64,000 nucleotides of DNA from Lasioglossum baleicum (lineage: Eukaryota > Arthropoda > Insecta > Hymenoptera > Halictidae): positions 12,848,001 to 12,912,000 of the forward strand of contig NC_134934.1 of assembly GCF_051020765.1 (NCBI RefSeq), in the 5' to 3' direction. A program made the translations under genes and the position numbers. Of this stretch, positions 35,838 through 48,100 are shown one piece after another; the first letter of the stretch is position 1; the number at the start of each line of letters is the position of its first letter. Under the pieces are notes generated by a model. It had not been told where the DNA came from, did not search any database, and worked only from the letters and a program-made list of their open reading frames with translations.

Positions 35838-36320
35838 CTAGGGGTGTGCGAGCACTCGATATATTGGAGTACTCGAATTTCGAGTCGAGTCATTACTCGA
35901 GCTACTTGAAATCGACGAACTGTTTGAAAAAACTGCGAGCTACTCGTAAGCTGCGAGGTCTCGTAAGAATTCGATCTACTTGAAAATGAATTACTAGCTC
36001 GAAATTTTTCCAATCACTCGAATACAGTAAAGTCGCGATTCTTGTCAAACAGCCTATGTTCTGCACGGTCAACTACGCGTGTTACGCACAGTAACTCGAA
36101 AGTTAAAGATGTGTTCGAGCTGAAAATTCAATTTCGAGTAGATCAAAGTTTTACGAGGGCTCGAATATTCGTGCCGTTTGATTTTTTCAAGTAGCTCGCA
36201 TTTTTTCGAACAGTTCGACGATTTCAAGTAGCTAGGAAAAAATGAAACGCTAGACTTGGCTCAAGCAAACGAATCGAGTTTAGCTCAGCTCGTAAATAAC
36301 GGGTACTCGCACACCTCTAG
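35838..36320. mobile_element. MITE with CTAGGGGTGTGCGAG ends and long internal arms (483 bp)
   Basis: The left end reads CTAGGGGTGTGCGAGCACTC and the right end, reverse complemented, reads CTAGAGGTGTGCGAGTACCC. Inside, a second inverted pair is clear: 'gagctacttgaaatcgacga' at about 35898 matches the reverse complement of the segment around 36195-36235, extending over roughly 50 bp. Sequence is rich in 'actcga' and 'tcgag' words. Borders could be CTAG or TA; the GGGGTGTGCGAG start resembles hAT ends but no 8 bp duplication is visible, so the superfamily is left open. Non-coding. Confidence 0.75.
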
Positions 36321-37364
36321 CTGTGTATCATATTGATTTGATTATCATTAAGTCAATTGCGACATTACGAGCGTCGCATTGGACAAGTAGAAAATCATGA
36401 AAAGAATTGCAATACTTGGAAGCTGTGCCCGATATTACTCGCTCGTTTGAAGTCGTAGAAAATTGTGTCGCCTCTTCGAACACGAAGAATCGGAGGTGTG
36501 TTTCTCTGAAAGTCCCACAATATCTTCCATTGTGCAGCGGCCAGAGATTTTCAAGGTTCGAGACAACGGTAGACCGTAGTAGTGAACGTAGAATTCCTTT
36601 CGATCTGAAATGTGAGCGGATCATCAACGATAAAGTAGCTTTCCGTGGCGAGCACGGTTGCAATAGGAAACCGTAATGTGGGGGGTTAAATGACTTCCCA
36701 CGGAGAGTTATTAGATATGATTCGCGAGGAGCGGTCTCTACTCTCACAATCCGGCAAAAAAGGAGGAGAAATAAAAGATCGGTAACAAGGTGAAAGACGG
36801 AACGGTCTATCTCCTCGCGATAGTTACGAGCGTTGTTACAGTCTGAAACGCAGAGAGCAGAGCCGCGATGTACCCGCGACTCTCTCTCTAATAAAGTTGT
36901 CGCGAGTGGGTTTCACATTGTGCTGCCGGTGGGGACATTAAAGGAAGACGCACGGTGTCTGTCCATGAGACAGGGTCCATCCCCTGAGTTACAAGTAGAA
37001 ACCCATTTCGACGATCGCCTTGTTGTGTAGCGTCCCGTGTACTTTATATGACCACATTCCATCTTTCCCACGATTCACCGTGGTGCCCTCCCGATGAAAA
37101 TCATCCGTTCTGTCATCAACGCGGTCGGACACGTCGTTCGGCTTTCGCTCGTACCGGAATCACCTCCTCGATTTTTCGACTTCAACAAATCTCCACGCTA
37201 ATCCACACTTTCGTTCTTAATGTCTCTATTAAACGCGCCTAGCTCTTTCCTTTTAATTGCTCGCTTCGGCGATGCGATCATGATAATGCTGTGACTAACA
37301 GGTTTGTTCACGGTTGTTCATTCAGATGAACATTTTCTGTGAAAGTTGTCGCGTCCATGTGCTC
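36321..37364. other. Unique DNA
   Basis: Includes a 139-codon minus frame (36328-36747) antisense to an 89-codon plus frame; neither has a recognised domain. Nothing else seen. Confidence 0.45.
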
Positions 37365-37709
37365 GCAGCTGATTTAACGAAAATATTTATCTGCCTGTCA
37401 GAATTTGCCTTCCTCGTTCATCCTAAAAACTCTCACAATAGCAAAACACATTTAAAAATCAAACAAAAACGTCACCGGAAGAAAAACGACAAGACATTAC
37501 GCAAGTCCCAAAAATAGTGTATCGCTTCCACGTTCATCCTGAAGCTTTCTCCAATAGGTTCTTGCACTACCAAACCTGTTGACGCGCAGATAAAAGCCGG
37601 TAACAGGTTCCAGCCTGCAGATTATTTAATTAGAATATTTATTTGCTGTCGGAATAAAAACGTCACACGGAAGAAAAACGAGAGGACATTATGCAATTCC
37701 CAAAAATAG
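37365..37709 (+). repeat. Diverged direct duplication
   Basis: Unit 1 (37365-37517) and unit 2 (37612-37709) both run from GCAG-T/A-T-ATTTAA and 'aatatttat' through 'aaaaacgtcac', 'cggaagaaaaacga' and 'gacatta' to 'cccaaaaatag'. Unit 2 lacks about 60 bp of unit 1, but a version of the missing block ('cgttcatcctgaag...ctccaatagg') sits between the units at about 37530-37560. The arrangement suggests an old tandem duplication of roughly 190-245 bp followed by deletions. Confidence 0.75.
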
Positions 37710-38878
37710 CTGGTTCGACGATCCCGCATTTTACCTCGACAGCGTGAACTGTACCACCGAGCGTGTTAAAGCGCGGGTAGAAAAACGAGGATCCAAGGAA
37801 TAAAAAATGTAGTATGTTGTTTTGGGAACGGACGGTGGAATGTTACGTCAGGAAACAGGATCGTTGCTCGTGAGAGAGGTCGCCGCGCCAAGTCGGTGCG
37901 ATCCCGCAGGATTACAAGCGTGTTGCCGGAGCGGATTCACATAATTCGCCCGGGGCGCGACGGCCGCGCGTTCGTTCGTGCCAAAATAAATCAGTTGGTC
38001 CGGGGTGGTTGAAAAATAGCCGCGGCCGGCTTGTCCTAGTGTATATATTCGGGTCGCGAGGGCGAACGATCCTAACAAATTGGTCCCGAAGCAAATGGGC
38101 GCCACGATGCCGATTTATTATTATCTATTTACGATGCGCCTTAAATCACGCGCGCCCCGGAGCCGACGGCCGTTCCTGCCCCGGCGAAATCGTGAAGAAA
38201 GCCGAGGGAACAAGGAGCGGAAAGTAGTGCCGGGCCTGGATCTGTGTGTGTGCGTGTGTGTACGTATATTATTAACCGTTTAGCAATTTGACAGGCGTTG
38301 TACTTTCGAATCGGGTCCGATATGATTCCCCGCGAGGTGATTTATACTGCGAGAGGCGGCGGTGTCTCTCCCGTTTGCGGCCGGGGCCCCGGTAGCGGTA
38401 CTCGTTACACGCGCCATTAGCCCGTTTTTATTTGTCACGGGATATTTACGGGCGTTATTTAAGATCTGTTGTTTAAAGATCGTAAAATAATTTACACTCG
38501 TGTCGTTAAAATGTTTGTCGTAACGGTGTGCTACATTCACCGGTAGACGCGCGTACATAGTATCCTCCGCGGATATTTGTTTCAATTCTAACTTCTAACA
38601 ATCCGCCGCATGTCTTTGCACGGGGGCGTGGAAAATCAATAACAAAAGGCTGCTCGATCATAATGGGCTGATAACTTGATTATACTCATTGCAAGCGGAG
38701 GATTGCGTGAATATTTCATTGAATTGCGGATTTAATCTTCGGCTGCATTGTCTCCGAATTCCGTAAATCGGTTCCATAATGAAATCAAAAAATCACTAGT
38801 CAGGTCACTCTATGTTGTCTGAAGACATAATTTGGGGCCTAACCAACCAACTTTAGAGCAACGATGTGTCCAAGAGTT
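37710..38878. other. CpG-rich unique DNA
   Basis: Holds a (TG)n-type run at 38242-38261. Small frames only (up to about 100 codons), none recognised. Confidence 0.5.
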
Positions 38879-39150
38879 CTGTACTGCAGTGGCGCACTCA
38901 GGATTTAATCTTGGGCTGAGTTGAACGAATAAAATGTTGTGGCCTGGTGCAAGAATTGCCAATGTATGTACAGTCGCGCCGTGTAGCAACAGTTACCATG
39001 CAGCCCTGGTTTTGCGTGATAATAAAATGAATGACCTTTTTTTAGCCAATCTGTCAACGATACTATTCTGCGATTTTAATTTTGGAAGGTAAACATTTTT
39101 TTCTTGGAAGAGGCTTGCCCCCCCCCCCTCGGTGCGCCACTGCTGTACTG
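38879..39150. mobile_element. hAT MITE 1 (256 bp) with perfect 8 bp target duplication
   Basis: CTGTACTG flanks the element at 38879-38886 and 39143-39150. The element 38887-39142 begins CAGTGGCGCACTCAGGAT and ends in the reverse complement of CAGTGGCGCACCGAGGGG. An 8 bp duplication plus CAGTGGCG ends are characteristic of hAT-superfamily non-autonomous elements. The interior includes 'gattttaattttggaag' and a run of 13 C (39118-39128 and flanking), shared with copy 2. No transposase sequence. Confidence 0.92.
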
Positions 39151-39199
39151 TAGATAAGAAATGGGCCTTATATTAGGCAACGGTACCTCACCATCGTCG

Positions 39200-39410
39200 A
39201 GCCTGAGCAGTGGCGCACCCAGGATGTAATCTTGGGGGGGGGGGCCGAGTTGAACCCAGCCCTAGGTTTTGCGTGATGACTTTTTTTTTAAGCCAAAATC
39301 ATCGGTACCCAGGGCTATTCCGCGATTTTAATTTTGGAAGCTGAACATTTATTTCTTGGTGGGGGACTTGGCCCCCTGGCTCCCCCCCTGGGTGCGCCAC
39401 TGAGCCTGAG
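39200..39410. mobile_element. hAT MITE 2 (195 bp) with perfect 8 bp target duplication
   Basis: AGCCTGAG flanks the element at 39200-39207 and 39403-39410. The element 39208-39402 begins CAGTGGCGCACCCAGGAT and ends in the reverse complement of CAGTGGCGCACCCAGGGG. Shared interior with the neighbour at 38887: 'taatcttggg', 'gagttgaac', 'ttttgcgtgat', 'gcgattttaattttggaag'. It lacks about 60 bp present in copy 1. The different target duplications show that the two copies inserted independently, in the same orientation. Confidence 0.92.
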
Positions 39411-40244
39411 AGTCTAGTTGCATCATCGACGGATCCACACACGAAGGGTCCACTAACGCACCTGGCCAACGAGGTGAGACGCGCCAGGTGAATCGGTGGA
39501 CCGGGTGGTTCACGTACTCGAAATTTCGTGTGCGAAGATTGGCCTTGACGGGGCCAAGATCGTTGATGCCAAGGCACCGGTGCACCTATCAGTGACGTAT
39601 TGACAGACGTGAACAAATGACAGTGCACAGCTGGGGGGGAAGAAGCGTTGGCCGGGCGTGGGGCCGCTAACAAAGCGGGGACGGGGTCCAGGCGAATCGG
39701 TGTTCCCGAGCACCGAGCATTATCATATTATGCTCGTTTGTAACTACAAATTGAGTTACCCCCGCGTGAACCCCGCGGCACTCCGGGCCCCGGCCAGCTC
39801 TGAGATATATATCTCGGCACTGTCAGCCCGCGAACGATACTCTTCGCGATCGATACCCTTCGGGCAGCACCCTCCGAGAGGGATCAACCTGCCCGTCCCC
39901 GGGAATCACCTGCGGGTGGCCGGGATGGGCCCTCCTCTCGTTTCTTACGGTCAAAGGTGAAAAATGTCCGACCTGCGTAAGAACCAGACGATCCGCCCGA
40001 TAAGATTCGTCTGATATATGGCCATCTCGAAAGCGAGGCCGATCGACGATTCCCGCTTCTTATAAGCTTTATCTAGGAGCCCACCGAGGCATTTTCAACT
40101 CGTGAACACTGCTTGACTCGGGCGATGCCGATTTGTCAAAGGGCACGTTGTGGAAGCTGTTAGAACCTGCGAGAAAATTTACGGGAATCGACAAGGCAAT
40201 GTAAATTACGAAATTCGTATGGTATTGTAAGATTTTATTTGTTA
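39411..40244. other. CpG-rich unique DNA
   Basis: Frames at 39299-39713 (minus) and 39658-39960 (plus) are short, Pro/Arg-rich and unrecognised. A palindrome GAGATATATATCTC lies at about 39802-39815. Confidence 0.5.
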
Positions 40245-40882
40245 TACAGGGCGAGTCTCGTAACGTGACGACCTCGAATAACTTGTAAGTTATTTGTTGT
40301 ACAAAAAAAATGTTCAAACAAATGTTGCATCGTTCTTAGGGGGACATGCAGTGCTGCAATCAGATTTTTGTTACTTCGATTTTTTATCAAGATATAGAGG
40401 TCACCTTCAGTTTATTAAATAGAATGCCTAATATTTTTTATTGAACTCGGATGAAGCACAAAATTCTGCATAAAGAAGTATTGACATTCTTATATCATAA
40501 ATCTAATAGTTAACGAGATATGATGGATATAATTTCTATTACCTGGAAGATAGTAGGTGCTGGAACTGATACCCTCAATATGAATAAGTACATATGGGAA
40601 ATTATATCGATCATATCTCGTTAACTATTAGATTTATGAAGGTCAATACTTTTTTACGCAGAATTTTGTGCTTCATTTGAATTCAATAAAAAATATTAGG
40701 CATTCTATTTAATAAACTGAAGCTGACCTCTAAATGTTGATAAAAAATCGAAGTAACAAAAATCTGATTGCAGCACTGTATGTCCCCCTAGGAACCATGC
40801 AACATTTGTTTGAACATTTTTTTTGTACAATGAATAACTTACAAGTTACTTGAGATCGTCACGTTACGAGACTCACCCTGTA
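40245..40882. mobile_element. Foldback element with about 290 bp arms (638 bp)
   Basis: The left end reads TACAGGGCGAGTCTCGTAAC and the right end, reverse complemented, reads TACAGGGTGAGTCTCGTAAC; TA borders both sides (40245-40246, 40881-40882). The two arms (40247-40537 and about 40590-40880) remain reverse complements over their whole length with scattered substitutions and a few small indels, I estimate about 90 percent identity, leaving a spacer of only about 50 bp. No open frame of note. A transcript across it would fold into one long hairpin. The TACAGGG-type start with TA borders is common among insect Tc1/mariner-like non-autonomous elements; the superfamily is inferred. Confidence 0.9.
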
Positions 40883-43800
40883 TGTAAAATGTTGCTTCAA
40901 ATGATCTCAGGAACCCCCTATTTCCGGATGTTGAAGGAATTTTGAGACACCCCGTATCTATGTTCTCACATGTCACGCAACAATTTTGGTTCATTTCCTT
41001 AACTTCAGTCTTGGTTCTTAGAAACATTTCTATGCCCTTAAAAGAACATTTTCAGAGCAATTACACAACTTTCGTTGCGCAGTTTTACAAGAACAAATTT
41101 ATTGAACATTATTTCTGAATTATATTCAGATCAGGCCGGTCGTCGGTAAAAATCGGAAAGGAAGTGCACAGCGCTCATGACTCACAAATTAGCGAAAACC
41201 CGCAGGATTTCGCTTCGAACAATTCCGAAACGGCCATTGAATTATTTCTCGCGGCGGGGCCGTGCAATTTATCAATCGAAGACATTTCTATTCGGAGCGG
41301 AATCGAGAAACGGCCGCGGCCGCGGTCGGTGGGAATGAACGATTCCGCGGCGGCGATAATTTTGCAATAGTCGGGGCCCGCCTCGACGCGGTGAGATTCA
41401 CAGGAAAGGGAATGGAAACCGGAAACCGGGGCCCCGGCTTGAAAAGGTGCGCGAGCGAACGCGCCCGGGTACATTCACTGAATCTCGTTCCTGGCAGATG
41501 ACTAATACTTGATTTGACGAGACAACCATGAAGAAACTGTTATACATTGTTCCTTGATCATGGCTGGAAGCGGCGTGGGCGACTCTCGCCGTTATGCTCA
41601 CGCGAGACGAGACGAGACGAGACGAGACGAGAGCCGTTCCTTTCCTCGCGAATCGAGAACCGTCTTGTGAAATTCGCTTTTCGTCAAAAATATTTGTTCC
41701 CACTGGTCCAGAACGGAGTTCTAACAGTTCCACAGCCTCGCTCGCACACGGAAACGAATATAACAAAATTAAATTGCGGGTGAATGATTCATAATATAGG
41801 GTATAGTGTCCTTAGTTAAATTAGTTAAAGTAGAAAATAGATAAATGGTTTTATGAGGACTATGTACCCACGATATTTTCTTCGTGGGTGGTAAAATACA
41901 TTCTCATTTTGCAGCTGTAACACTGTTTTAAACAAAAACCCTCTTCCCCTTTGATGTAGATTGAATCCTCCTGTTATTTTATGCAAAATAGTACCAGGAT
42001 GTCATGGTCTAAAAATGATAAGGGCGGTCACCAAACAGAATTCCCGTGTTCATGTTTTCCTCGTCTCTCGCCCGATAATTTGAACAAAATCAAGGTACAA
42101 TATTGTTTAAACCAATCATGTTTCGTGCATAACATCCTAATACCTTTTTACACTTTTAATACTAATTTATCGTCGGTCTCGGGCCGGATATGCGGAGAAC
42201 AGAAGGCGGGGGACGATCGTTAACCGTTGATGTAACGCGACGTTTTACGATCAATATTTTTCGCCGTAAAGAATCGGTCTCTTTAATTGGCCGCCGATTC
42301 GCGCGGCTTTCGTTTTTACTGCCTCGTAACTCTGCTGCTCTGACCGAAATACTTCACGATCAACGTCCAAAAACCACAGGCACTGTGGAAGGTTCACGAA
42401 AAATCGGATGAAGAGGTTCGCCGGCTCTGTCGGCGGGTCCACAAACGACCCGGCTCCCGTTCACACGGACTCTGAGATCCTGCTCCCCGGAAACGGGTAT
42501 CCTCGATACAACTATTTATTGCCCCAGATGGTTTCTAAAGCGACCTCGCTCGGTCTATCTTTTCGTTTCGCTGGGATTCCGATCTCGATGAATCGGGAGA
42601 ACCAGTCGTAAATGAAAGGATAGACCGGGTCGCGCTGCTGGCGGTGGTTTACGACGGAATCCGTGTCGATTGCCACGAAAAATGGAAGGCATGATCGACG
42701 CAATAACAGAAAGACTCTTGGGAAATTCTCGATACTGGAGCCAGTTCTTTGATTGTCGAATCGCTTTGTGTCTCGTAGAGTAACCTGGTTTTATGTGGGA
42801 AGAACATCGCTAAACAAATCAACATTTTTGAATAATACACGTCTACCGATTATTGATAATGTTTAGTGATTCTACAGCAGAGTTTTATATTAATTTTATT
42901 ACTGCGGAAGGAACCATTAAAAAATCCTGTAGACCGTAGATTTTAAAAAAATAATTGATTAATTAATACGTTACGTTAGAACTACTGAATCATGAAGACG
43001 TTTAAACAAAAGGAAAATTTTCTTTTCGGATTAATTCTATCGATTGTATACATAGACGGGGCCCGGTGTGCGATCTTAGGAGCAAACTCGAGCACGAAAT
43101 CCATTAATCCATTCTGCTATATGTATTCGCACGCGCAGCGGCGCGGCGCGACGTGGCGTGGCGTGTTCGCCGTGCGACAGTGGAATACGCTATGCAAGCG
43201 TACTGCAGCGGCAATATCTCAGCTCGACGCCAGCAGACGTCCAATCGGTCCCCTCGAATCGGCGAAGAGCCCGAGGAAAGGGGCACGGTGTGCATCTTAG
43301 ACGCAGCCACGGAGGTGTTAAAGCAGCCGGACGTCGCCAGGCTCTTCGCCGGGCCGAAGTTTATGAAGAGACGGTAGACAATGGGTCGTTGATACGAAAT
43401 CAAATTACGTCGAAGCGGGGAGAGAGTCTCGTCGCCGCGGGTTCCCGTCGAAGCGGTGGCGAAACGACCGATGCCACACGTATACAACATAATACGAGCG
43501 GGGCCTGGGGCGAGGCAACGCGAGGCAAGAGCGGGACGAGGCGACACACGTAGGTAAACGATCGTTTGTCCTCCCACCTCTCGATTGTCGTCTCGGGCTC
43601 GTGTGTTGCATCCTCGCGGCTGCGAAACACGAGGGCAAAGATGGAGATGAAGGTGGAGGTGGAGGTGGGTGCCCTCGGATCTTGAGTAATTGGAACACGA
43701 CCTCTGCCAACCCCCGCTGACCCTAAATGGTCAGCGGAAACGAGCTTACCACCGGGGAGGAAGCCACCTCGGGCTTAGGCAATCGCATATTAGATGCGGA

Positions 43801-45068
43801 TTCAGATGCAGATGCGACCGTCCGGCCTCGGACATCGCGATCCACGGGTCTACCCGGAGCTGGAACCGCTCGCGTCCGCACCGGCTCACGCGATCCCGCT
43901 TTATTATACTCCCACGATGATTTATGCTGACCCCGCTCTCGAGCATAGATCGCACCGGAAACTGAAATTGTGAACCGGCTGCATCGTGGACGCTGCCCGA
44001 AAATCTGCAACGCGTCGGGGGTTGTTTTCTGACTGATAGCAATCTGCAGATGTGACTGTCTACGGTGCGACTCTTTAATCTTTTGCTTCGAGTTTATATT
44101 TGTCTACTGCTGACTGTTGATTCTGGAATTGTTGTTTTATTATTTTATCCTCTTCTTCGTTAGTAGATCATGGTCCGCGAAACACAAAATCCAGCATCTT
44201 CCTCCACTCGACAAACTACCAAGATTTTACATAATTCCTGTTGCGTGGATTGATCCTCGGGTCTGCCGGGAGTTCCGGAGTCTGCGGCTGACTAATGCCA
44301 AGCGACAGATGCCTACAATGAAACAATCATAGTCTGGAAAAACACGCGATTATCCAACCGAGCTAGGCACGATTGTGTACGAAGAATTCCCATGAAGCGG
44401 TCGGTGTACTTTTATCATTCGAAAGAGCTTTGCACAATCGCTCCGTAGAAAGATAAGTTCCAGCGAGTAATCGAGTCGCGTACATAGGTACGAAAAAGCG
44501 AATAAATATCCGCGAAACAATATCAGAGAAAGCCAACGACTGCGGTTGCGGCGGTGGCGGGAGAAACAATGTACCCCGCCCCCTCGTCTATCAATTAAGA
44601 GATCGACTGGCTCGTGCAAAGCTCGCTGGCCCCGGCGGAGAGTAACAAGGCTCGAAGGGACAAGGGGAAATCCGCTTTGGTTTCGAGCCGCGAAGCGGAA
44701 ACTTACGAGCTAGTTCTCGCCTTATCGCCGTTTACGCGACGCCCGCGCGCTGCCCGATACGATCGGAGCTGCGGGCCGATACCGATCGGCCTGTTGCGCG
44801 CACAAATCCGCGGCCGTTTATTTACTTGCTCCGCTTACTTATGTGACACACACCAATTCGCCCCGGAGATATATGAATGACACCGGCGACTATCGAGTAA
44901 TTACCCGCCGATTCGATTACGGCCTACCACCGCGGCTGCCACGTATTTCCCGTGGTGTATCTCGTGGAAGGTCTCCACCCACGCGTAGACGAGACTGTTA
45001 GAGCCACCGTCGCGTACCGCTCACGCGGCGAACCACGGGGCTTCTCTTTCTCTCTTTCCCATTCTCAC

Positions 45069-45071
<3 letters not shown>
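40883..45071. other. Unique DNA with short repeats
   Basis: A 'gagacaccccgtat' word at about 40949-40964 resembles degraded element ends of the TACAGGGTGTC type. TAGGGTATAGTGTCC at 41797-41811 looks like one end of MITE family 1 but has no partner. The AT-rich interval 41790-42180 and the CpG-rich 43100-44000 contain only antisense-paired frames without recognised domains. No gene called. Confidence 0.45.
41604..41633 (+). repeat. (GAGAC)n array
   Basis: Five perfect GAGAC units followed by GAGAG, directly visible. Confidence 0.9.

Positions 45072-45114
<43 letters not shown>
45072..45114 (+). repeat. (CT)n microsatellite
   Basis: About 21 uninterrupted CT units within a broader pyrimidine-rich stretch (45045-45145). 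This accounts for the Ser/Leu-repeat translations here. Confidence 0.93.
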
Positions 45115-45117
<3 letters not shown>

Positions 45118-48100
45118 TTTCTCCTCCGTCTCTTTCTTTCGCCGTCTGTCCGTGCGTCTAGCGATTTTACATCGGCAGATAGAGTCGCGTGTAAAACTCG
45201 AGAATAAAGCCTATGTTGCGCCATCGACTCGATGCCGATACCACAGCGCCAAGCAAGTCGGTATTGGCCCCCGCGACACGCCACAGTTGCCGGTGTTAGT
45301 CACCGGGTCGTCAGCGCAGAGCCAAAGGGGACGGCGTTTCATCGAATGAATCATCGAGACGTGCTCCGTCCGCCGACAGGGAAGACTTCCGCTCGCCTCT
45401 TACATTTTCACATCCGGAGAACCGAGACGAGAGATCGTTACGACTTTTAATGATGCATTCGTCATCTGCCCGGCCGCCGTGGTACTTTGACACGCGACGC
45501 GCCGCTGTCTTCTCGGAAGAGCTTCCCTTGACAAGCCTGCCCCGAGGCTTTGTTGTCGCCAACGTGCTAGCGCCGCCATCCCATCAGCCGCTGTCAAACG
45601 CTTAATGCTGGGAATTGGAAACCTACGCTGCCACGTTCTACAGTCTTCACGGATTTTCGGCTGCTTGTCAAAATTCCTGTTGTGCACCAAGTTGGACGTA
45701 CCGCAGACTAATTTGACCGTGCAACCCCTGATGTGTCTCGTGTTATTCGAGTGGCGGAGGCACACTTCTTAGAGGATCCTTCCGTTGGAATCGATTGAAC
45801 ACATTTTTTGATCGAAGTACAAACTTTTAACAAATCCGACTTTGCAATTTTCATAAGGCAACGCGTGCCAGTTGCTTTTAGTGCTCGGTAGGCATAGTGT
45901 TAAGTAGAACGAGCAGCGGCACGACCAATTCGGACCCGTGAACCCGCAACATAGTCGGCCGTGCTGTAAATTACCGGAGGGGTCCGCGGTCGGGCATAAA
46001 CTACCCGGGAGATGCGCGGGCCGAGTCGGATCCGCGGCTGAATGAAACCGAGGGACAATCGAGGGGGCTGAGTTCTCGTGGTCCCGAAGGAGGTCGGTCA
46101 ATGCGAGCAATCAACGGGGCCCGATAAAAACGGTGTACGAGTCGGGGGACGTCGCGCTGCCCGCCGAGAAAGAAAACGCACGACCGCACAATGTTCTTGG
46201 CGCGGGATGGGGCGGATATACATATGTATGTACGCATAGCGCTCTGCGGCAGAAGCAGTTACACTGATTGCCGTGTTTTCAAACTCGAAAGAACTCCTCC
46301 CGGTCCCGTCCGTGGGAACCTGACGCGGCGCAGACACCGCGATGGACCAGCTCGGGAGCGTGTACGTACGAGCGGGCCCCGGCGAATGTAGTCAACGACG
46401 GGCCCCGAACGGAGAAGACAGAGAGGAAGAATCGCGGGATACGCTTGCTCGGAACAGGGACAACACGTCGGAGAGGGAAAAGAGACTCGGACTCGCCGAG
46501 GCAGCTCATCACTCGCGAATTAACCCGCCGTTTCCAGTACCACTTCTTCCACTTGGCAAGCACGCTCGATTCGATCTCTGATGAGAGTTTACGAGCACCT
46601 AGCGCCTGTAAACGGTAACGAATAGATCACGGGCATCGGGGAACGTCCGACTCGCTCTTCAAAGGGAATCTGTGGAAATCAGACCGATAGGGGTACCGTT
46701 AACAGAGATCCACGTCGCTCTGCTTTACAAGCCTCGATCGCCAATAGGAACATTATGAAGCATATTAAAGGGTTACCGCGGGAATACTCGGAAGGCTGAC
46801 AGAACGTTCTGTGTTTGCTCTATTCCCGGGAATTAATTGGATTGTGAGTAACTGCCGGGATCGGTTAGACTGGTCTTCTGGGATGCGAAGATTAACCCTT
46901 TGACGTCTGCCTCTCTGCCTCAAGCTGTCCGTCTATTTTATCGCGAACGATACCTTCACATTGTAAATTGGATAAAGAAAGAAACAAGGTATTGTCGGGA
47001 ACTATGGTAATTGTATTTAGATTCTTTTTCGTGCACAGCTCCAATTCCTCTACGATCCACTCCCGTCGTTTAAGACTTCTTATAGTCGACGATCATCGAC
47101 TGCTGTGAACTATTCGAGTAGGAACATATTTCCGGCATCTCAAGAAAGCTCGCAATTAACAAGAGAAATTACACCGCGGCCTGATTACAACGAAATTACA
47201 AAACCCTCGGCGCGTTTTCGCGAGGCAGACGTCTTTCCGGCAGCGCGAGCGCGGCGAGCATCCACGGTAGTAAGATTTAAGGTTCGTTTACGGGATTGCC
47301 GCGCGATAACGGAGATTTACGATCAATTAGAAGACGAACAAAGCTGAAGACGTACTGGTTCTGCTCGCTTATTAAAGTTTCATTTGTACTTCCGAGCGCG
47401 GCGTCGTCTCCGGCGTGACGGGCCCCGCGATTTATCATCGCGACCCCGTAGAAAGTAGCAGCGTTCGATTTAATGGCCGACCGATTGGAGACGCGGGAAC
47501 AGATAAGCCGATCAGAAATCTGGACGATATAGGCTGCGGAGCTCGGACAGCCAGAGTAAAGAGAGAGAGAGAGAAAGAAAGAAAGAGAGTGAGTTGAGAG
47601 AGAGAGATTCCCTCGCGGAGATCGTAGATACGGAGCGAAACAACGTTGACGCATTTATGCATGAGCACCGACCGTCAAGCCTCCAGGGTATATACCTTTC
47701 CGTAGATCGGCGCAGATATATACGGGGGCTTGTACCTGTATACGTATGCGGTGCGCCTACCGTGATGGCGTTACCCTTTTGAACGGTCCTCACCTTTTTA
47801 TCTGCGTCTCCTATTGTCTCGCATCTTCGCCAAAAAACCGCGTCGCGTATGCGTCGGCATAATTTTTCAATTTGCTCGGCCCGCCCTCAGATTCTATCTG
47901 TCCAGCGCCGGTCGAAATTGTTGGGGTAGCTCTCCATCCCGGGCCGGATAGACCGAGAATACCCGAGGGAGGAACGAGCAACGACCGAGAGAGAAAGAGA
48001 AACGGATATACAAGCCGAGGGGGAGAACGGGTCAGTTGGTTCGCGCGTGACCTTTCGCACGAGAGGACAGGAACCCGGGAGCCTCTCTCGTGCCATAACT

